The position numbers were made by a program, and so were the translations under genes. Below the pieces are notes generated by a model that was not told where the DNA came from, ran no database searches, and worked only from the letters and a program-made list of their open reading frames with translations. A DNA stretch of 64,000 bases. It comes from Haliclystus octoradiatus. Lineage: Eukaryota > Cnidaria > Staurozoa > Stauromedusae > Haliclystidae. The stretch spans positions 29,216,445-29,280,444 of the forward strand of contig OU744446.1 of NCBI GenBank assembly GCA_916610825.1. The letters run 5' to 3'. Below are positions 59,101-64,000 of this stretch, one piece after another; the first letter of the stretch is position 1, and every line of letters begins with the position of its first letter.

Positions 59101-61864
59101 TGCCTCCTGGTCCAGATGATGTTTTTGCTTTCACAATTTCTCTTAATTCGTCCAATCTAGATGGCACCAAAACCAATGTTGGCTTTTGAAGCTGGGACCT
59201 GGAAGGCATCTGCCGAGTGACTGCCAAAGCTGGTGTCTGCATCTCTTGAACTGGTCCATCTGCGGGTGCATCTATCACATTGATTGGCAAATCCTCTTGA
59301 ACATCAGGAATCGGTGCAGCTTCTTGTACACCAGGGCTTAGCACTGCAGACGAGGAACCAGAACAGCTAGAAGTAGAATCAGAATTACTCGGCTTCGATA
59401 CATTGCCACCTTAAAAATAAAAATAATATCAATTACAATTACAATAATCATATATCAGTAACACTGTGCTACAACTGGGACTATTTTCATTCCAATCGGG
59501 AAGCATTCAAAACATAAATGTTTTAAGCTGAAAATCTATCATGTTTAAAGTTCATCCACAACAACATCTGATACAATATGTGACAAAGCTTAGAGAAATG
59601 TAACAGTCACCGATAATTTTTTTAAGTTTCAAATGAAGGGGTTTTTAAATTGAGGGATAAAATTATACAGTCAAATTGCATTATAAAAAGACAGCCATGT
59701 GAGGTAGATACATTGACTACACACAGGTGGCCCTTATGTACAGGGTTGATTCAATAGAAAATAATATTTAGACATTGCAAGAGTGACAACTGTAGACAGG
59801 TGGCATTTGTATAAAGGTTATCATTATAACAGGTTTGATTGTATGAGCTTTTTATATATAGCCTAAGTAGAGGATAAAAGAAATATGAATATATATCAAA
59901 ATAGCTTTTCCCATATACAGTCGCATTGATTGTCAGTGTAGGCTGCAAATCCCTTATGAACAGCATTTCATAAATAAAGCGGTCTTGCCTATTTTGACAA
60001 TGTTTGAGAATGTGAACTTTATCACTATTGTTGTTTTCTCTGTTGTGGCAAAAAATGTTTTCTGTTGTGGCCTACTCTGTCAAAGTAGGTAAGACTGCTT
60101 GCCGTGCTTGGATTATGAAATGATTTTCATAAAGAAAATGAAACACTGAACAAGAAATATGACACTAGGGCAAAACTGTTTTACAGTCAAACCTGTTATA
60201 ACGGTCACCTCTATAAAGCGGCAACCTGTCTATAGTGGTCACTCTTGATATGTCTGAAATTGTAGTTTTTATTGAATCAACCATGTATATAAGGGATATC
60301 TGTATAATGCATATTAGTTACCAATTTAAATCTACCTCTGTAGTTGGCTGTCATATAAACGGTTACATTTATCTTCATGTTGTATATAAATAGCTGATAG
60401 TATAATTATATCCCTTAACCTGAAATTGGCTGAAGATAAAAGCCATAAAGTTGTTCCAATTTATGATAAAAATGAATTAATTCAGACATTGACTTGACTT
60501 TTTATTGAAAGACATGAATTGTTAGAAATTTTGACAAATTCAAATTCAAAATCCTTAGAAGAAAAGTAATGACTATTAATAGACTATGATTGTGAGGAGT
60601 ACATATCTAGACAAAGACCACCTGCCCCTAGTGGTCAATTTCTCCACATCTCATACATAGCTGTTATAATCAAGTTTTAATGTTGCTAGGCCTACTACCA
60701 AGATTTTTGTTTCCATAAACTAGTAAGCAGGTGAAATTATTAAGTAAATATAAAAATCGATTTGACTATGAAAGTTCAGAATTTATAAAATCTCAGTACA
60801 GTAAAACCTACATATAACAGCCAACTATGGAGGTAGATATATTGAAAAACATATATAGGCATACTTTATACAGATAGCCTTTATATGCATGGTTTATTTA
60901 ATAAAAACTACAATTTCATAAGAGTGCCCATCATAGACAGGTGACAGCTGTACAGAGGTGGCTGTTATAACAGGTTTGACCGTTTTGTTTGTACTACTGG
61001 TAGAGTTTGTTTCTTCAAATGATATGAGCAATAGGGGATTCCAATGAAAACATGTTTTTCAAACAAATGATTGATTCTGATTTATAATAACTGGAAAAAT
61101 TGATTGGTAAAAGTTTGAAGCCAATCCGATAAGAAATAACGGAAAATAAGAAATAAGAAATAGAGATAGATGGACAATTTTAAAAATTGATATCTCTGTC
61201 ATTTCTTATCGGATCAACTTCAAACTTTTCCAATCAATTTTTTCAGTTAACATACATCAGAATCGATCATCATAGTAGCTTTGAAAAAACATTTTTTTAG
61301 TAGAATCCCATATTATGGGGATCATTTTGTCATTATTTGTTACTATGTCATCACATAGTTCCCAGACCAGACTGAAAAACATGATCTGCTCAATAGGTAT
61401 ATCTGATAATCTACTGAATAGCTCAATCTGATAATGGATCTTTTTGATGTAATTCATCGATGAATTGGTAGCGATTTAAAGAACTTAGTTTTCTTTTGAA
61501 ATAGATTGAGAAAATCAAAATTTGATAACATCACTTGAAATTGATGATAAATTCCTATGTGCCTATAAATGGTTGAATAGTGACAGAATGGCAATAAATA
61601 CAGGAACTTTGGAAAAATGATATAAATATTATTTGACAGTTTTATTATAGGCCTACACTTACCGAAAAATGACAATTTCGGTTTCTTTGCAATTAATTGA
61701 CGGTCAATAGCATCTTTTGCCTTTTGTACAATAGCTGGAACTCTACCACTGGATCCTAGTCCTTGCCAATTGGCCCCTCCTGGTGCACCACCATCTGCTT
61801 TGTATTTGTCAAGAACTTTTCTCCACGCAGGACTGATTAGATCTTGCTTTCGATGTTTTGGCAT
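56132..61864 (-). CDS. KDZ/DUF6729-like DNA transposase, 2 exons, 1159 aa
   Basis: Exon 1 is 61864-61663 (ATG at 61864; starts MPKHRKQDLISPAWRKVLDK) and exon 2 is 59409-56132. The GT-AG intron of 2253 bp is phase 1 and the joined frame is fully open. Domain order: a basic N-terminus; a zinc module CPRC..CCGSC (about 214-253) ending in NPDYVSTLP, typical of DUF6729; an RNase H-like core with candidate acidic residues in MDHQKKIAK (Asp 390), FVDCGCC (Asp 456), LDVVHVMMRL (Asp 480) and RGTSRVEAVH (Glu 658); a very acidic linker; and two C-terminal zinc clusters (CTYCKKPL..., CHICRFPL...VFWCPLAD) before a Lys/Arg-rich end. This matches the uncharacterised transposase-like proteins with LDxWHxMRR motifs, related to KDZ elements with their CxC clusters. 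The role is DNA transposition or a host use derived from it. I found no element ends. A minus-strand polyadenylation signal is at 55886-55881. Confidence 0.82.
59668..59841 (-). mobile_element. Pogo/mariner-type MITE, copy C
   Basis: CAGTCAAATTGCATTATAA … TTATAACAGGTTTGATTG, inverted ends flanked by TA on both sides (59666-59667 and 59842-59843). 174 bp, non-coding, in the intron of the transposase gene. Confidence 0.85.
60184..60368 (+). mobile_element. Pogo/mariner-type MITE, copy A
   Basis: Starts CAGTCAAACCTGTTATAACG after a TA; contains CACCTCTATAAAGCGGCAAC and CTGTCTATAGTGGTCACTC. The right end (GGCTGTCATATAAACGGTTA) is more decayed. In the intron of the transposase gene. Confidence 0.8.
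60799..60983 (-). mobile_element. Pogo/mariner-type MITE, copy B
   Basis: Starts CAGTAAAACCTACATATAAC after TA and ends GGCTGTTATAACAGGTTTGA(CC)G. Internal blocks match copies A, C, D and E. In the intron of the transposase gene. Confidence 0.8.
61089..61248. repeat. 160-bp inverted repeat
   Basis: Arms AACTGGAAAAATTGATTGG-TAAAAGTTTGAAG-CCAATCCGATAAGAAAT and their complement, with a looser AT-rich centre (shown in blocks). In the intron of the transposase gene, next to MITE copy B. Confidence 0.8.
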
Positions 61865-64000
61865 CTAGAGGCATAAGGTAGAAATGAAAGCATTAGCATC
61901 ATCATATTGAGATGTATCAGTTCATGATAATGCTAATAAAATATTAGCTATTGTAAGCTATTAAAAATACTGCATGGCCTGTATAATAGTCAATAGTAGC
62001 TGTAATGAACAACAATAACAAAACCAGAAAACCTACATTAAAGAATGCAATGTCCTCGTCACACGTCAGGACGTATCAATTACTCCACACTTAGTATGTG
62101 GTATCTGCTGACAATGATTACATCAAAACTAATGTGACATACACAGAAAATATTGAAGATTATACAAATGAGTTTTCAAGTGCCCCCATAATAGAATAAT
62201 GTAAATAGACTTTCAAAAATTGGTACAGTACAAAAAATCAATATTTTGTTAATTGAAAATTGAAATAGTTCACATCTGTATAAGACAACTCGGATATGGC
62301 TAGTCTGACCTGTAAAATGTAACAATAATGTAACCAACTATGGTTCTAGTCTAATAATAAAAATTAATATTAGGAAATATCTCGAATGGCGTGTCATAAA
62401 AGAGACAGACCGTCAGTTTATGTGTAAATTTGCTTTCCAGCTTCAATCTTTAATTTTATTTGTGATTACTGTAGGCTACACTAAATATATTGTTAAATTT
62501 GAATATGGAAGCGTAGATTATATCATATTACAATGGCCTAGAAAAAATTGATGGTTGTACTTTATTGTAGTTCAATCAAGGTTTGCAGGAACCTTGCTGA
62601 AACAACTAGGACATTCTAGAACATAGGTGAACTTCACACATGACTCACAATGACCATGCATGATCTAGCAGCCTCTAGCATTTATCTAAACACTAAACAG
62701 TCAAACCTGTTATAACGGTCACCTCTATACAGTGGCCACCTGTCTATAGTGGTCACTCTTGCAATGTCTAAAATATCATTTTCTATTGAATCAAACCTGT
62801 ATATAAAGGCCACCTGTCTACAGTGGTCAATTTATCTACCTCTCGTAGCAGGCTGTTATATACAGGTTTCACTGTAAATACAGTAAATGAGAACTACAAG
62901 AACTATGAGAACTTAATGTAGGCCTACAGTCTACTATCAACATGCCAACTTGGAATTAATATTATTATTTATAAGAAGAAATATACAAATCAATTCAACC
63001 TACGTTGTTATTATTGTTTCTTCAACATATTAAAATCTACAGTTCTCATCAATTGGTCCGCCGAACTACAAGAACAATTAGTTTTAATGGGTAATCTTCA
63101 AGACTTTACGACATAATTCAAAAGCTGAAAGTATTTTATCAGCAACGATCTTACAGGCTCAAAAATATATAGATGCTTTCATTTTATTATTTTACAGCTT
63201 TGAATATTGAGAAACCTTTTAAGAAACATTTGGTACTAAAATCATACAAAATTTAAGAAATCTCAGTATTGCAGCCTTTGCTTAGTTTTTATTAAAATGA
63301 AATGATATGTATCTAATCAGTTTTAATGTCTGCTTTTATTCATTGCATAAAACTATAGATCGTCGTACCATTCAGAATCAATATTTAGTAGCTTAGTTAG
63401 CCTAAACCTACCTACATCAATCATCAATACAATCAAGATCAGAATCTAGCCAAACTCACAAATTTCTCAAGATGACTGATTAGATATTTACGAAAACAGT
63501 TTGGTATAGTTCAAGTTTGTAATTATTGTGTCAATTATGATTGGCTCATGTTCACCAGACTGAATGATTCAACATTATATTCAGGACTTGATAAAAATTT
63601 GGACGCAAATACATTCGAATTAGCCTAACCTCTAGCGCTTGTCAGCTATAAAAGCATACAAATTGATCATGAGGTCTGGCTATACAGTAGAAGGTGTAGC
63701 TAGGATATAGCCCTAATAATCTAATTAGTTTTTAAATGACAATGTATTATTAAATTCACTAGCCTAAACATCATAGCAAGCAAATAACTAACCTTCAGAA
63801 CACTCCAGTTGTGCACATAAACAAATAAAATCAAACAATTCGTAGTTCCAGTGTTTCCAAAACCAAAACCATCTGAATTAGAAGGATGGTTCAAACCAAT
63901 AGATTATACGATAATAGAAGTCAGATATATGAAAACTAACGCCAACGACGAAGAGCGAAATAGTTAGACGTCAGGATCCATACGATCGCAGTGAAATATG
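61865..64000. other. Upstream region of the transposase gene
   Basis: No coding exon supported on either strand. It holds MITE copy D (62698-62874). The last 60 bases (63940-64000) are richer in CpG (AACGCCAACGACGAAGAGCG, GATCGCAG) than the rest, which could mark a promoter or the edge of another gene beyond the window. Confidence 0.4.
62698..62874 (+). mobile_element. Pogo/mariner-type MITE, copy D
   Basis: The best-preserved copy: CAGTCAAACCTGTTATAACG at the left and GCTGTTATATACAGGTTTCACTG at the right (inverted ends given as key blocks), 177 bp, with TA after the right end but AA before the left. No open frame. Confidence 0.85.

Noticed and set aside
56337-59189. Several plus-strand frames of 60-172 codons
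   Set aside because: They are antisense shadows of the transposase gene on the minus strand.

Overview
The window is nuclear DNA of an intron-bearing animal, most likely a marine invertebrate. It is AT-rich, its genes are split by GT-AG introns with clean phase matching, polyadenylation signals are of the AATAAA type, and there are many short inverted-repeat transposons, two tRNA-derived SINE candidates and a KDZ-like DNA transposase gene. The protein set (an SLC49A4-type transporter, bursicon-like 11-cysteine cystine-knot proteins, a secreted Gly-rich protein with a GCW-type Cys domain) is animal. I cannot fix the phylum from the sequence alone.

Layout. 1-2.7 kb: repeat-rich, no supported gene. 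2.75-9.2 kb (+): an eight-exon gene for a 757-aa secreted Gly/Ser/Asn-rich protein with a coiled-coil region and a C-terminal Cys domain. 12.1-12.5 kb (+): cystine-knot protein A. 15.25-16.7 kb (+): an intronless SGNH-hydrolase-like secreted protein. 18.3-29.0 kb (+): a complete 13-exon SLC49A4 (DIRC2) orthologue of 574 aa, with a minisatellite of about 1 kb in its last intron. 31.25-30.17 kb (-): two-exon cystine-knot protein B. 31.98-32.28 kb (+): a possible 100-aa small gene. 32.3-46.3 kb: a gene desert with a SINE, a (GTAT)n microsatellite and a diverged ~185-bp tandem repeat. 46.36-46.73 kb (+): cystine-knot protein C. 46.7-56.1 kb: a second desert with two long inverted repeats. 61.86-56.13 kb (-): a two-exon, 1159-aa KDZ/DUF6729-like transposase gene, intact, whose intron carries three copies of a MITE with pogo-like ends. 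61.9-64 kb: its upstream region with another MITE copy.

How the genes relate. The three cystine-knot proteins (121-124 aa) share the same 11-cysteine order, the one known from the two subunits of bursicon, and each seems to have an intron ending 3-14 nt before its ATG. They look like an old local gene family of secreted dimeric ligands spread over 35 kb, on both strands and interleaved with unrelated genes. The Gly-rich protein, the SGNH protein and the cystine-knot proteins all carry N-terminal signal-like segments, so most genes here make secreted products. The transporter is a predicted lysosomal membrane protein with no evident link to its neighbours.
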